39,332 nt of DNA from Bryobacter sp. (GTDB taxonomy: Bacteria; Acidobacteriota; Terriglobia; Bryobacterales; Bryobacteraceae), in contig JALHNI010000052.1 of NCBI GenBank assembly GCA_022843605.1, positions 1 through 39,332 on the forward strand, written 5' to 3'. Within the stretch, counting starts at the first letter, position 1; each line of letters starts with the position of its first letter. The position numbers and the translations under genes were made by a program. The notes below the pieces were generated by a model. It worked only from the letters and a program-made list of their open reading frames with translations, did not search any database and had not been told where the DNA came from. This document shows, piece by piece, positions 18,020 to 26,937 of this stretch.

Positions 18020-18805
18020 ATGCTCTCGTCCTTACTCAAGTTGAATTTTCCGTTTACATTTCGGCTGGCTACTCTCGGCCTCGTCCTCCTGGTTTGGCCG
18101 GGTCAAGCCCAAAAACTGCGTGATCTGCGCGTTCCCGCGCCCCTTCCGGAAGGAAATGTCCTCGTGCTGGGCTTTCTCGGCGGCTTCGAACGATGGGACG
18201 ACTCCCATCGCGGCGTCCGCCAACTGATGCTGCGCCTTCGCGAGTCGCCCGGTGTTCATGCCGAGTCCCTCGCCAATCGCCGCGCAAAGGTCGCTGACAA
18301 GTTAATCCTTCGCGCGTTCGACCGGAATGCCAATGGCAAACTTGAACCCGCCGAACGCTCAACCGCTCGCCTGATCCTGGTGGGCCAAAGCCTGGGTGGT
18401 GGTGCTGCCGTTCGGCTCGCCCATCGCCTCAGGAAAAAGGGACTCCCCGTTTTGCTCACCGTCCAGGTGGATAGCTTCGGCCTTCGCGACGCCGTCATTC
18501 CGCCCAACGTTAAGGCTGCCGCGAATTTCTACCAGCACGAGCCGCTCACCATCCAGGGTGAAACCAAAATCCGTGCCGCTGATCCCTCCCAAACCCAAGT
18601 CCTCGGCAACTTCAAGATGCGCTATCCCGTGCTGATTCCATTTCCTTGGCCCGAAAGCTGGCCTCGCCGCATCTTCGGCGGCGCCCATGCGAGGATGGAG
18701 GCGGACCCTTTCGTTTGGGCTCAAGTCGAGATGCTGGTTCGGCAAGCCGCCGCCGGTGGACTCTTCACTCCGGAAAAAGTTCAACTCGAGGTGCCAACTC
18801 CATGA
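18020..18805 (+). CDS. Exported alpha/beta-hydrolase-like protein with an EF-hand-like loop
   Basis: About 261 residues. After a long signal sequence (hydrophobic core LATLGLVLLVWPGQAQ), VLVLGFLGGFERWDD forms the first hydrolase strand and oxyanion region, and VGQSLGGGAAVRLAHRL gives the nucleophile elbow with Ser124. Between them lies DRNANGKLEPAE (101-112), matching an EF-hand calcium loop. The protein is probably a periplasmic esterase or lipase-like hydrolase; the catalytic Asp and His are not obvious. GGAGG at 18001-18005 is 14 bases from the ATG at 18020, so ATG 17999 or an unusual start cannot be excluded. The stop overlaps the next gene's ATG, so both form an operon. Confidence 0.72.
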   Translation: MLSSLLKLNFPFTFRLATLGLVLLVWPGQAQKLRDLRVPAPLPEGNVLVLGFLGGFERWDDSHRGVRQLMLRLRESPGVHAESLANRRAKVADKLILRAFDRNANGKLEPAERSTARLILVGQSLGGGAAVRLAHRLRKKGLPVLLTVQVDSFGLRDAVIPPNVKAAANFYQHEPLTIQGETKIRAADPSQTQVLGNFKMRYPVLIPFPWPESWPRRIFGGAHARMEADPFVWAQVEMLVRQAAAGGLFTPEKVQLEVPTP

Positions 18806-20841
18806 AACTGTTCTACCTGCTCGTCTTAGTGCCGCTCGCTCTCCCCGGACAATTCTTTCGCCGCGATGGCGACGCCGCCAAGCCAACCGACAAAACCGCG
18901 GCCGCGAACACCAAGGAGATCTCCGTCTCCGGCCAGACCCAATGGGTGGATACGGGCATCGATCTCGCGCCCGGCGATGTCGTCAAGCTTACCGGCTCTG
19001 GCTCCATCAAACTCGTCAACGCCAAGGAAGAGAATGGCCCTGAAGGCGGCAAGCGCGGCTGGATGGACATGATCCGCACCCTCCCCGTCAATGATGGCAA
19101 CCGCGGAGCACTCATTGGCCGCATCGGCGACCGCGACACCGCTCGCGCCTTCCTCATTGGTTCCCTGCGCGAACAGCGCGCTGGCCTCGCCGGCCGGCTT
19201 TTCGTCGGCATCAATATGGCCTCATCTGACAAAGCCTCCGGCGCCTTTAAGGTGATCGTCGAACGCACCGCCGCCGCCGTCTCCGACGCCGCACCGTACA
19301 AGGTCACGCATAAACTCACCCAGGCCCAACTCGACTCCATCCCCTTACGCGTCAAAGGCGATGACGGCACCCCCGGCGATCGCACGAATTTCGTCGTCAT
19401 CGGCTCCGAGCAGCAAGTGAAGATCGCCCTCGAACACGCCGGCTGGACGGTGGTCGACCGCACCCCCAAGGACGCCGCCCTTCGTAGCGCCATGTCGATC
19501 CTCACCAAGGGCGCCTATGTCACCCTGCCGATGAGCGATCTCCTGCTCTTTGACCGGCCCCAGGACTATGGCTATGCCCAGGGCGATCCACTTAAGGTTA
19601 TTGCCGCGCGTCACCACTTCCGCATCTGGAAGGCTCCCTTCGAAGTCGGCACCCAGGATGTCTGGATTGGCGCCGGTACCCATGACGTCGGCTTCGACAA
19701 AGATCAGCGCAACGGCAAAATCACCCACAAAATCGACCCCAACACGGACCTTGAGCGTGACTACATCGCCCGCAGCTTCCAGGAAGAGGGCAGCATCGTC
19801 CTCACCGAGTACATGACGGCCAAGAATCCCATCAAGGAAGCGAAGACGGCCCACGGCCAGGCCTTTCACTCGGATGGCCGCCACGCGATCCTCTACATGA
19901 AGCCCGACACGCTCGACATGATTACCCCCTTCAGCGATCTGTTCTGTTCTGTCCTCAAGAAGAATAATCCCGATGGCGGCGATTGGGGTTCCTGCTCCCA
20001 GTGGATCGAAGAGCCCGGTAAGGAAAGCCTCAATCTGCCGAAAATCCCCGGCCCAGATAAGTACCGTGTCGTCATCGTCCCGGGATTCTTCAGTTCCTGC
20101 TTCCCCGAAGCCCCGGCGTATATCGAAGCCCACGACTACATGAAGAAGCAGTTCGGCTACCAGGTGGATGTCTTCGGTGTCCCCAATGACTCGAGCGAAG
20201 ACAACGCGGCGAAGATCGCCGCCTACCTGAAGGCCGAAGCTGCCAAGGACTCGCGCCAGTTCATTGTCCTCGGTTACAGCAAAGGCGCTCCTGACCTTCA
20301 GGTAATGCTCGCCAATTTCCCGGATCTGCGCCCCCGCATCGCGGCGTTTCTCTCCGTCGCCGGCGCTAGTGGCGGCTCCCGCATGGCCGATGCCGCTCCC
20401 GCGATGGCCGAAAAGTACATGAACCAGTTCCAGATCAGCAAGTCCTGCCAGGGCGATGTCGCGATGGGCTTCCGGAGCCTTCAACGCCGGGTCCGCATGG
20501 AGTTTCTGGCCCGCAACCCCAACCCCTACGTCCCCACCTACTCACTGCCCGCCATAGCGGATAAGGACAATATGTCGAAGGCCCTCGCCAACGCCGCCCC
20601 GATGATCGCCGCCTTTGACCGGGACCACGACGGCCAACTCACCCGCGGCGACGCCATCGTTCCTGGCTCGCGCCTTCTGGGCGCCGCCCGAAGCGACCAC
20701 TTCGCCCTCGCGCTCCCCTTTGAGAAAGCCAAGGGTAGTCAGTTCGGGGCCATGATGGACAAGAACCACTACCCCCGCGCCGCCCTCCTCGAAGCGATGG
20801 TTCGCTTAGTTGTTCAGGATCTCGAAGCCAAGTCCAAGTAG
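18802..20841 (+). CDS. Exported fusion of lectin-like, LssY_C and alpha/beta-hydrolase domains
   Basis: A 679-residue protein with signal peptide MKLFYLLVLVPLALPG. Residues 38-155 resemble a PA-IL/LecA-like beta-sandwich (TGIDLAPGDVVKLTGSGSIK; GALIGRIGDR; GRLFVGINM). Residues 170-345 match the LssY C-terminal domain: LPMSDLLLFDRPQDYGYAQG, FRIWKAPFEVGTQDVWIG and THKIDPNTDLERDY. From about 420 an alpha/beta-hydrolase follows (VVIVPGFFSSC; VLGYSKGAP with Ser493), then DRDHDGQLTRGD at 606-617, an EF-hand-like loop, and SDHFAL with a candidate catalytic His633. The start overlaps the upstream hydrolase stop. A role in the envelope on lipids, sugars or esters is inferred. Confidence 0.8.
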   Translation: MKLFYLLVLVPLALPGQFFRRDGDAAKPTDKTAAANTKEISVSGQTQWVDTGIDLAPGDVVKLTGSGSIKLVNAKEENGPEGGKRGWMDMIRTLPVNDGNRGALIGRIGDRDTARAFLIGSLREQRAGLAGRLFVGINMASSDKASGAFKVIVERTAAAVSDAAPYKVTHKLTQAQLDSIPLRVKGDDGTPGDRTNFVVIGSEQQVKIALEHAGWTVVDRTPKDAALRSAMSILTKGAYVTLPMSDLLLFDRPQDYGYAQGDPLKVIAARHHFRIWKAPFEVGTQDVWIGAGTHDVGFDKDQRNGKITHKIDPNTDLERDYIARSFQEEGSIVLTEYMTAKNPIKEAKTAHGQAFHSDGRHAILYMKPDTLDMITPFSDLFCSVLKKNNPDGGDWGSCSQWIEEPGKESLNLPKIPGPDKYRVVIVPGFFSSCFPEAPAYIEAHDYMKKQFGYQVDVFGVPNDSSEDNAAKIAAYLKAEAAKDSRQFIVLGYSKGAPDLQVMLANFPDLRPRIAAFLSVAGASGGSRMADAAPAMAEKYMNQFQISKSCQGDVAMGFRSLQRRVRMEFLARNPNPYVPTYSLPAIADKDNMSKALANAAPMIAAFDRDHDGQLTRGDAIVPGSRLLGAARSDHFALALPFEKAKGSQFGAMMDKNHYPRAALLEAMVRLVVQDLEAKSK

Positions 20842-20875
20842 CCGCTCGCCGACGTCTTCGTGGTAGGTTGATTTC

Positions 20876-21136
20876 GTGAGCGAGACAACGCTGCTCGACG
20901 AGATGCTCGATCCGTTTGCCCTCTGTCTGGACGCGGAGAACGCCCGGCGGATAGCCGAGTTTCGCATTTCACCGCTCGTTCAGGACCAAGTGGATACGCT
21001 CGCGTCCCGGGCCAACGAAGGTACCCTCACTCCACAGGAGCGCGAGGAGTACGAAGCTTTGCTGAACGCTGCGGACTTTATTGCCCTCCTCAAGCTTAAG
21101 GCTCGCCGTGAAGTCTGCCCCAACCTCTCACGGTGA
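20876..21136 (+). CDS. Small helical protein paired with the HNH nuclease
   Basis: An 86-residue acidic, helical protein starting at GTG 20876. Its centre, VDTLASRANEGTLTPQERE, then YEALLNAADFIALLKLKAR, is a sequence found in a widespread small family encoded directly before HNH nucleases in Cyanobacteria, Planctomycetes and Acidobacteriota. Its stop overlaps the next start as GTGA, so the two are translated together. It may bind or neutralise the nuclease, but that is only an inference from pairing. Confidence 0.75.
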   Translation: MSETTLLDEMLDPFALCLDAENARRIAEFRISPLVQDQVDTLASRANEGTLTPQEREEYEALLNAADFIALLKLKARREVCPNLSR

Positions 21137-21534
21137 TAGGTCCAGAAACTCGCGATCTTGTTCGCCGTCGCGCGGAAAATCGCTGCGAGTATTGCAGGAT
21201 CCGGCAGGCGCATTGTGAACTGGCCCACCATATTGAACATGTCGTTGCCAGACAGCACGGTGGGCCCGACGACGAGTCCAACCTAGCCCTGGCTTGTCAT
21301 CGCTGCAACCTGCGAAAGGGACCCAACCTCACCGGCATCGATCCCATTACCCGTTCCGTCACGATCTTGTTTCACCCTCGGCGCGATCACTGGTCCGATC
21401 ACTTTCACTTTTCTGGGATGAGGATCGCCGGACTTATCGCCACCGGACGAACTACCGTTGAGGTGCTCGCGCTCAATGATGTTCGCCGCCTCGATCTGCG
21501 CCAGGAGATCTCCTCGCGCGGCGAATTCCCCTAA
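21133..21534 (+). CDS. HNH endonuclease
   Basis: A 133-residue nuclease starting at GTG 21133. The beta-beta-alpha-metal motif is complete: zinc ligands in CEYCR (residues 18-22) and CHRCNLRKG, with HHIEHVVARQHGG carrying the catalytic His, and the Asn in ESNLALACHRCN. The C-terminal part has no known domain. It is coupled to the small upstream protein. There are no restriction or modification genes beside it, so its target is unknown; it could belong to a toxin-antitoxin-like or mobile pair. Confidence 0.88.
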   Translation: MIGPETRDLVRRRAENRCEYCRIRQAHCELAHHIEHVVARQHGGPDDESNLALACHRCNLRKGPNLTGIDPITRSVTILFHPRRDHWSDHFHFSGMRIAGLIATGRTTVEVLALNDVRRLDLRQEISSRGEFP

Positions 21535-21582
21535 AGAACATGGCCGTACACGTCCCGCCGCCCCGTGATACTCTCGCAGGCG

Positions 21583-23217
21583 ATGCGCAATCTCGTTTTC
21601 TTCCTTACGACCCTCGCCTGGTCGCAGACCGCCTCCGTTCCTTCCAACGTTCAGGCTGACCTTGACGTCGAATACAGCCGCGTTGGTGAGCGCGTCTTTG
21701 TCGATATCTTTCGCCCCGCTGCCAGTTCCGCAGCCAATCCGACGGTGCTCGCCATTCATGGCGGTGGTTTTCGCGCCGGCAAACGGACCAGCTATCATCA
21801 GCTCTGCATCAAACTCGCTCAGCGCGGCTACACCTGCGCCAGCATGAGCTATCGCCTCGCGCCGCGCCATCAGTTCCCGGCGCCGGTGGAAGACGCCAAA
21901 GCCGCGGTCCGTTTCCTGCGCGCCAACGCCGCCAAATACAACGTCGATCCCCTGCGTATTGGTGTCACCGGCGGCTCCGCGGGCGGTCACCTTGCCCTGA
22001 TGGTCGGTCTCACCGGTCCGCTCAAGATCTTCGAAGGCAGTGGCCCTCACCTCGATCAGTCGAGCGCCGTTCAGGCCGTCGTCAACTACTATGGCCCCAC
22101 CGACTTCACCCAGTCCTACGGTAAGAGCGTCGACGCCCACGAAGTCCTCCCCATGTTCCTGGGCGGCGACCTCGCCCACAACCGCCAGGCCCACATCGCT
22201 TCCAGCCCGCTCTACTACGTCACCCCCCTCTCCCCGCCGATCCTCTCTATCCACGGAACCAAGGACGCCTATGTCGCCTATGAACAGTCCGCGTGGCTTC
22301 TCTCCCGTCTCGTTTCGGCCGGCATCGACGCCGAACTCGAGACCATTACGGGTGCCGGTCACGGCTTCAAGGGCCCGGATGCCGACCGCGCCGAAGCCCG
22401 CCTCTTCGCTTACTTCGACAAGCATCTGAAGCCAGGCACGCAACAGAGTCGGATTCTGGTGTCTGACCATGGTCCGCGCGGCGAAGTGGTTGCTATGCTT
22501 TGGCCCTCCGGCCAGGAGCTCTTCACCCGGCCGAACGAACGCGGTCACGATGTTCAGAGCCTGCCCGGAGGCCGTATCCTCTATACCGTTGGAGCCAAAG
22601 GCAAAGTGCTCGAAGTCGACGCCGAGGGCAGGGAAGTGTGGGCCTACTCCACCGGTCTCGAACATCCCCTTGCCGCTCAGCGGCTCGCCAACGGCAACAC
22701 CCTCATTGGCGATGCCAAACAGGGCCGCGTCATCGAAGTGGACAAAGCCGGTAAGATCGTCTGGGAATACCAAAGCGCCGATTTGGCCAACATGCGCATG
22801 CGCAACGCCAATCGCACCGATGCCGGCACCACCTTGATTGCCGTCGAGGCCGTGGCCAAGATCATTGAAGTCGACCGTGACAAGAAGATCGTCTGGCAGT
22901 GGCAGGCGCCTAACGGTGACAAACGCCGGCTTTACCAGGGCAAGCGACTCAAGAACGGCCACACCATGGTCACGCTGTCGGACCCCGGCGAAGTTCTCGA
23001 GCTCGATTCCGCTGGCCAGGTGGTGCGTAGCGTCGCCGGCAAGCAGCCCGATACCCAGTTCGGCTGGGCCTCCGGCCACACCGTCCTTCCCAATGGCAAT
23101 TGGCTGGTCTCGGACTACACCGGACGCCGCCTCGTCGAGATCGACGGCAAGGGCAACGTCGTGAACCAACTCCGCACGGGTGCCCGCACCATCGCTAGCG
23201 TCACCACCGTCGAATAG
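21583..23217 (+). CDS. Exported esterase (BD-FAE/HSL-like) fused to a beta-propeller
   Basis: A 544-residue protein with a short signal peptide (MRNLVFFLTTLAWSQ). Residues 20-285 are a complete alpha/beta hydrolase: oxyanion HGGG at 59-62, nucleophile Ser132 in VTGGSAGGHLA, Asp228 in HGTKDAYV and His260 in GAGHGF. Residues 290-544 are propeller repeats of the kind LPGGRILYTVGAKGKVLEVD, GKIVWEYQ and DKKIVWQWQ, related to PQQ-type or arylsulfotransferase-type blades. The enzyme part probably removes ester groups from a polysaccharide or small ester outside the cell; the propeller may bind substrate or partner. The ATG at 21583 is chosen because the upstream residues do not fit a signal peptide. 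Confidence 0.87.
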   Translation: MRNLVFFLTTLAWSQTASVPSNVQADLDVEYSRVGERVFVDIFRPAASSAANPTVLAIHGGGFRAGKRTSYHQLCIKLAQRGYTCASMSYRLAPRHQFPAPVEDAKAAVRFLRANAAKYNVDPLRIGVTGGSAGGHLALMVGLTGPLKIFEGSGPHLDQSSAVQAVVNYYGPTDFTQSYGKSVDAHEVLPMFLGGDLAHNRQAHIASSPLYYVTPLSPPILSIHGTKDAYVAYEQSAWLLSRLVSAGIDAELETITGAGHGFKGPDADRAEARLFAYFDKHLKPGTQQSRILVSDHGPRGEVVAMLWPSGQELFTRPNERGHDVQSLPGGRILYTVGAKGKVLEVDAEGREVWAYSTGLEHPLAAQRLANGNTLIGDAKQGRVIEVDKAGKIVWEYQSADLANMRMRNANRTDAGTTLIAVEAVAKIIEVDRDKKIVWQWQAPNGDKRRLYQGKRLKNGHTMVTLSDPGEVLELDSAGQVVRSVAGKQPDTQFGWASGHTVLPNGNWLVSDYTGRRLVEIDGKGNVVNQLRTGARTIASVTTVE

Positions 23218-23420
23218 GCGGTCACAATGACTTCAAGAACGCCCTCGAACGCCACAAGTCTTTGGACATCAGGCAGTTAGCGTAGCCGCCCCCGCGGCGG
23301 CGGCCCCGGATCTTGGGAAGCTCGTGCGATCCTTACGTCATGGGCGGCCCGACATACCTCCGCAGACACCGGCTGGAATCTATAAGTAGAATCGAATCAA
23401 TTACTTGCCGGTTCGTTTCG

Positions 23421-23996
23421 TTAGCTTCCCGAGTTGAAACTCACCTGCCCGATGCCCACCGTCTCCAGCAACCGGCGAATCACCGTCCGAGCGTTCGCCT
23501 GCGCGTCCACCAGAATTCCCATCTCTTCCGCCGACTCTCGGATCGACTCAAGCGCCGCCATCCGTGCCTGCCGCTCCAAGTCCTGGTTATACGGCACCCA
23601 GGGCGTCCACCACGTCACCTGCCGGTCCCACACCTTGGTTGCTTTCTCATCCACCACGACGTGCAGAATCTTCGCCTTCGGCAGCCGGATCATCACTTCG
23701 CCTGGCTTCAGGATCGCCACGTCACGCTCCGTCAACGTGGAAAGATCCACGCCGCCCAGCACCCTCGCCTGCACAATCAGCAGGAGCTTTTCGGTGCCCA
23801 CCGGCTGCTTCTGTTCTTCAAAGCCGACCACCTTCTGGATGCTGTACTTCACCGTCACGAGTTCGTTCAGCTTCTGGATCTCGCGCAGCATCGCGGGCGG
23901 ATCGGCCGTCACCCCGGATCGTCCCCCCCGGAAGTAGAGACTCAGCGCGGCTACAAAAAGCAGCGCCGAAATTGCCAGTAAAGCTCTTGTTTTCAT
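23421..23996 (-). CDS. DUF4230 family membrane-anchored protein
   Basis: A 191-residue protein with an N-terminal membrane anchor (LLAISALLFVAALSLYF) and a soluble part typical of DUF4230: LVTVKYSIQKVVG, LLLIVQARVLGGVDLSTL and MIRLPKAKILHVVVDE. The C-terminal helices (QARMAALESIRESAEEMGI) are also usual. Family function is unknown. It follows the Ig-repeat gene by 25 bases on the same strand. A 13-base direct repeat is present at both ends of the gene. Confidence 0.85.
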   Translation of the reverse strand: MKTRALLAISALLFVAALSLYFRGGRSGVTADPPAMLREIQKLNELVTVKYSIQKVVGFEEQKQPVGTEKLLLIVQARVLGGVDLSTLTERDVAILKPGEVMIRLPKAKILHVVVDEKATKVWDRQVTWWTPWVPYNQDLERQARMAALESIRESAEEMGILVDAQANARTVIRRLLETVGIGQVSFNSGS

Positions 23997-24021
23997 CAAG
24001 TCGCGGGTTCGTTTCGTTGGC

Positions 24022-26937
24022 CTAGAAGTTACCTAGCCCGGATCCGGATCCCGCCGCATTGGTGAGCGTCACCAACACCGTGCTCAGCGATGCCGCCGTT
24101 CCGTCAGACACGGTAAACGGTATCGTCAGCAGGAACTGCGTGCCAAACGTGGCCGAGGCGCTACTGGCATACCAGGTCTGGAACGCCGAGCCCAAGTTGA
24201 GCGGAAACTCGGAGGTGGACAGCGTTACACCGGGCGCCGGGTTAAAGCGCAGATTGCCGCCGGTGATCTCGCGAGTGTTCGAGTAGCCGATCACCAGCAC
24301 CTCAAAGCCGCTGCCGGTCCGGTTCACCCGGACGCTGGTAATGGTGGGGCCGGCCCGGTTGATGCGGATGGTGCGTGTGGCTGCCGGATTCGGCTGCACT
24401 ACCTGGCCATTCGACCGCAACACCACCGTTAAGGTGATAGTCCCGGCCGTGGTTCCGGAGGAGAACGCAAACGGCGTTCCCGACGGCGGTACGCCGTTGG
24501 TCTGGCCGGCGGGGACGGCGAAGTTCATGGTGTTCGATCCATTGGCCAGCCGCACGTCCGGATCGGTGGGGCCGCTCTCGGGTTGAAAGGCCAACGTCAC
24601 CGTGCCCTCCAGGGCCGACGGGAACGCTTCCGCGAGTTGCACGCCGAAAGTGGGCTGCGAAGCGGGCGGAGTGGTATCGGTGATCTGGGTCACCGTAACG
24701 GCGGGTAGGCTTACCTGCACCACGGTGACGGTAAAGCTGCGAGTGGCCGTAAAGTTCCGGCGGTCGGTCACCCTTGCGGTGAAGGTGAACGTCCCCGCTG
24801 TCGTGGGCGTGCCGTTCATGGCGCCGGTGGTTGTCAGCGCGATTCCGGGAGGCAGATTGCCTCCAGCCACGCCGAAGGTGTAGCCGGGGAAGCCGCCCTC
24901 TGCGCCGATCTGGCCAGAGTAACCCGCGCCGACATTGGCCGCGGGCAGCGAACCAGCGGTGAGGCTCAACGGCGGTCGAACGAGCAAGGTCAACACGCGC
25001 GAAGCGGTCAGGTTGCCGCGGTCGACCACGCGCACGGTCAAGCTGTAAGTTCCGGCGGTGGTCGGGGTCCCGGCGAAGATGCCAGCCGGAGTCAGCGCCA
25101 CGCCAGGCACCGCGCCACTGACGAGCGAGTACGTAAAGGGCGCGGTTCCGTTTTGGGCCGCCAGCGTCAGGTTGTAAGGAACGTTCACTACGGCGTCATC
25201 GAGGGCGGCGGTCGAAATCAACAGGCCGGCGATGGTCGTTACCGAGAAGTCGCGCGTCGCTACTGCGCCAGCGGTATCGCGCACCTGGACGGTGAAACTG
25301 CTGGGACCTGCCGTAGTCGGCGTGCCGCTGAAAGCTCCGTTGGTTCCAAGCGTTACGCCCGAAGGAACGCCCCCCGCCGATACGCTCCAAGTGTAGGGTG
25401 GTGTGCCGCCGGTCGCCGTGAGCGTCGGTGTGAAGGACTGTCCAACAATCGAAGCGGGCAAGCTAATCGGCACGATGGTCAGCGGACCCGCTCCCACCGT
25501 CAGGGTAAAGTCACGGGTTGCCGCGCCGCCCTGGTAGCCGGTCTGGCTATTGGCGGTATCGGTGACCCGCACGCTAAAGTTCGCCACCGCGGCCGCCGTC
25601 GGCGTTCCGCTCAAAACGCCGTTCGGCGCGAGACTGATGCCGCTCGGCAGCGCTCCCGAGGCGAGTACCCAGGTGTAGGGTGCAATGCCGCCCGTCGCCG
25701 AAAGACTGGCCGTGTATAGGGCGTTCGGCGTGCCGGTGGGCAAAGTCGTGGAGCTAACGGTGAGTAAGGCCGGATTGACCGCAATCGAGACGTTGGCCTG
25801 AGCCGTCAGTCCACCGCTGTCCCTCACCTGAATCGTGAAAGGAAATAGACCGATCGTATTCGGGATACCGGCCAAACTGGCGCCAGAGACGCCGATCCCG
25901 GGAGGCGGCGTTGTTCCTGCGCCAACTGTCCAGATATAGGGTGGCGTACCGCCCAGCACCGTCAATGGCGCTGCATAGTTCTGCGCAACACGGCTGGCTG
26001 GGAAGGTTAGCGACGTAATCTGCAGTGGCGTTCCGGTGATCGGCACCGTCAGGGTGGTGAAAGCCGTTGCGCCATTGGCGTCGCGCACACTGATCTGGAA
26101 TGGGAAATTGCCATTAAGTAAGGGCGTGCCTGTCAATTGGCCATTGAACGGATTCAAGGAAATGCCAGGAGGCAAGTTTCCCACGGCAGTATAAGTGAAG
26201 GGACCGGTTCCTCCGGTCGTGAGTAAGCTAGCCACGTAAGGAATGCCGACCTGTCCGGGGGGAACCGTGCCGGAGAGCGTTGGCGGAGGGTTGACCGTGA
26301 TGGTAAATACGCGGTTCTGATTCTGGTTAATGTAGGGAATACTTTCGCTCGCACTATTGGGCGGGTAACTAGCGTACACCTGCACGGAGTAAGTGGTTGG
26401 CGAGGTGACGGCAGGAAACGTGCCGGAGATCGTCGCTGTCGTCGAGTTCTGCTGTAGTAAGAGCGCCACCCCGTTGGGCAGCGTGCTGGAGCCATTGTCC
26501 CAGGCACTCGCGAGGTTTACCTGCATGCTGCGGGACATGGGAACGCCGGCCGTGGCCGCCGGAAGCTGAGCCGCCGTCACGAAGACCAGGCGCCGGTCCG
26601 AGTAAACGGAATAGGAGCGCGAAGCGATCTGTTGATTGTTGACCGTCGCGATAATCGAGAAAGACGTCACCCGATTCGGAGTGGTCGGCACACCGCTGAG
26701 CGTTCTGGTGGCGGAGGAGTAAGACAAGCCCGGCGGCAAGGGGCTCTGCGAGAAAAGAGACAGAACCGTATTGGTCGGACAGGCGTTACAGCTGAATGCC
26801 TGGCTGAAGGACTCGTTGACGAAGGCATCGAATGCCGTGACATTCGGCTGGATCGTCGGTGCGGCGGACTGTCCCCAGAGCGCGGCCGCGGCAGTAACTG
26901 AAAGGATGACCCTGCGCAGATAAGTTGCTTTCGACAT
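24022..26937 (-). CDS. Exported putative-Ig (He_PIG) repeat protein
   Basis: A 971-residue protein with signal peptide (ILSVTAAAALWGQ). Two divergent repeats (about 27-217) are followed by six clear He_PIG repeats of 82-95 residues (218-741), each with GG.PPYTW, LP.G..L and GTPTTAGTY-like landmarks. The last 230 residues differ: VTVTQITDTTPPAS, VRLANGSNTMNF and GSGFEVLVIGYSNTREI are features seen in long Acidobacteriota Ig proteins with spore-coat-like or adhesion predictions. There is no membrane anchor or PEP motif at the end (GSGSGLGNF). It is likely secreted and structural or adhesive. Its ATG abuts the upstream propeller gene stop. Confidence 0.88.
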   Translation of the reverse strand: MSKATYLRRVILSVTAAAALWGQSAAPTIQPNVTAFDAFVNESFSQAFSCNACPTNTVLSLFSQSPLPPGLSYSSATRTLSGVPTTPNRVTSFSIIATVNNQQIASRSYSVYSDRRLVFVTAAQLPAATAGVPMSRSMQVNLASAWDNGSSTLPNGVALLLQQNSTTATISGTFPAVTSPTTYSVQVYASYPPNSASESIPYINQNQNRVFTITVNPPPTLSGTVPPGQVGIPYVASLLTTGGTGPFTYTAVGNLPPGISLNPFNGQLTGTPLLNGNFPFQISVRDANGATAFTTLTVPITGTPLQITSLTFPASRVAQNYAAPLTVLGGTPPYIWTVGAGTTPPPGIGVSGASLAGIPNTIGLFPFTIQVRDSGGLTAQANVSIAVNPALLTVSSTTLPTGTPNALYTASLSATGGIAPYTWVLASGALPSGISLAPNGVLSGTPTAAAVANFSVRVTDTANSQTGYQGGAATRDFTLTVGAGPLTIVPISLPASIVGQSFTPTLTATGGTPPYTWSVSAGGVPSGVTLGTNGAFSGTPTTAGPSSFTVQVRDTAGAVATRDFSVTTIAGLLISTAALDDAVVNVPYNLTLAAQNGTAPFTYSLVSGAVPGVALTPAGIFAGTPTTAGTYSLTVRVVDRGNLTASRVLTLLVRPPLSLTAGSLPAANVGAGYSGQIGAEGGFPGYTFGVAGGNLPPGIALTTTGAMNGTPTTAGTFTFTARVTDRRNFTATRSFTVTVVQVSLPAVTVTQITDTTPPASQPTFGVQLAEAFPSALEGTVTLAFQPESGPTDPDVRLANGSNTMNFAVPAGQTNGVPPSGTPFAFSSGTTAGTITLTVVLRSNGQVVQPNPAATRTIRINRAGPTITSVRVNRTGSGFEVLVIGYSNTREITGGNLRFNPAPGVTLSTSEFPLNLGSAFQTWYASSASATFGTQFLLTIPFTVSDGTAASLSTVLVTLTNAAGSGSGLGNF
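24715..26286 (-). repeat. Six tandem Ig-like repeat units within the secreted protein
   Basis: Residues 218-741 of the protein are six repeats of 82-95 residues (about 250-285 bases each). They have diverged at the DNA level, but the order of landmarks (GxPY start, GGTPPYTW, LPSGxxL, GTPTTAG, FTVxVxD) is constant. They encode beta-sandwich Ig-like folds, not a DNA-level satellite. Confidence 0.85.

Noticed and set aside
19345..20484. 379-codon minus-strand open frame
   Set aside because: Antisense to the LssY_C/hydrolase gene, no domain, starts without a ribosome-binding site.
21283..23169. 628-codon open frame on the minus strand
   Set aside because: It is antisense to the esterase-propeller gene, which has a full catalytic triad and signal peptide; the antisense product has no motif and is low in complexity. 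Such frames are common in GC-rich DNA.
24715..26286. Tandem repeat taken as satellite or CRISPR-like array
   Set aside because: Repeat period of about 250-285 bases, without identical units or spacers, in frame with an Ig-like protein.
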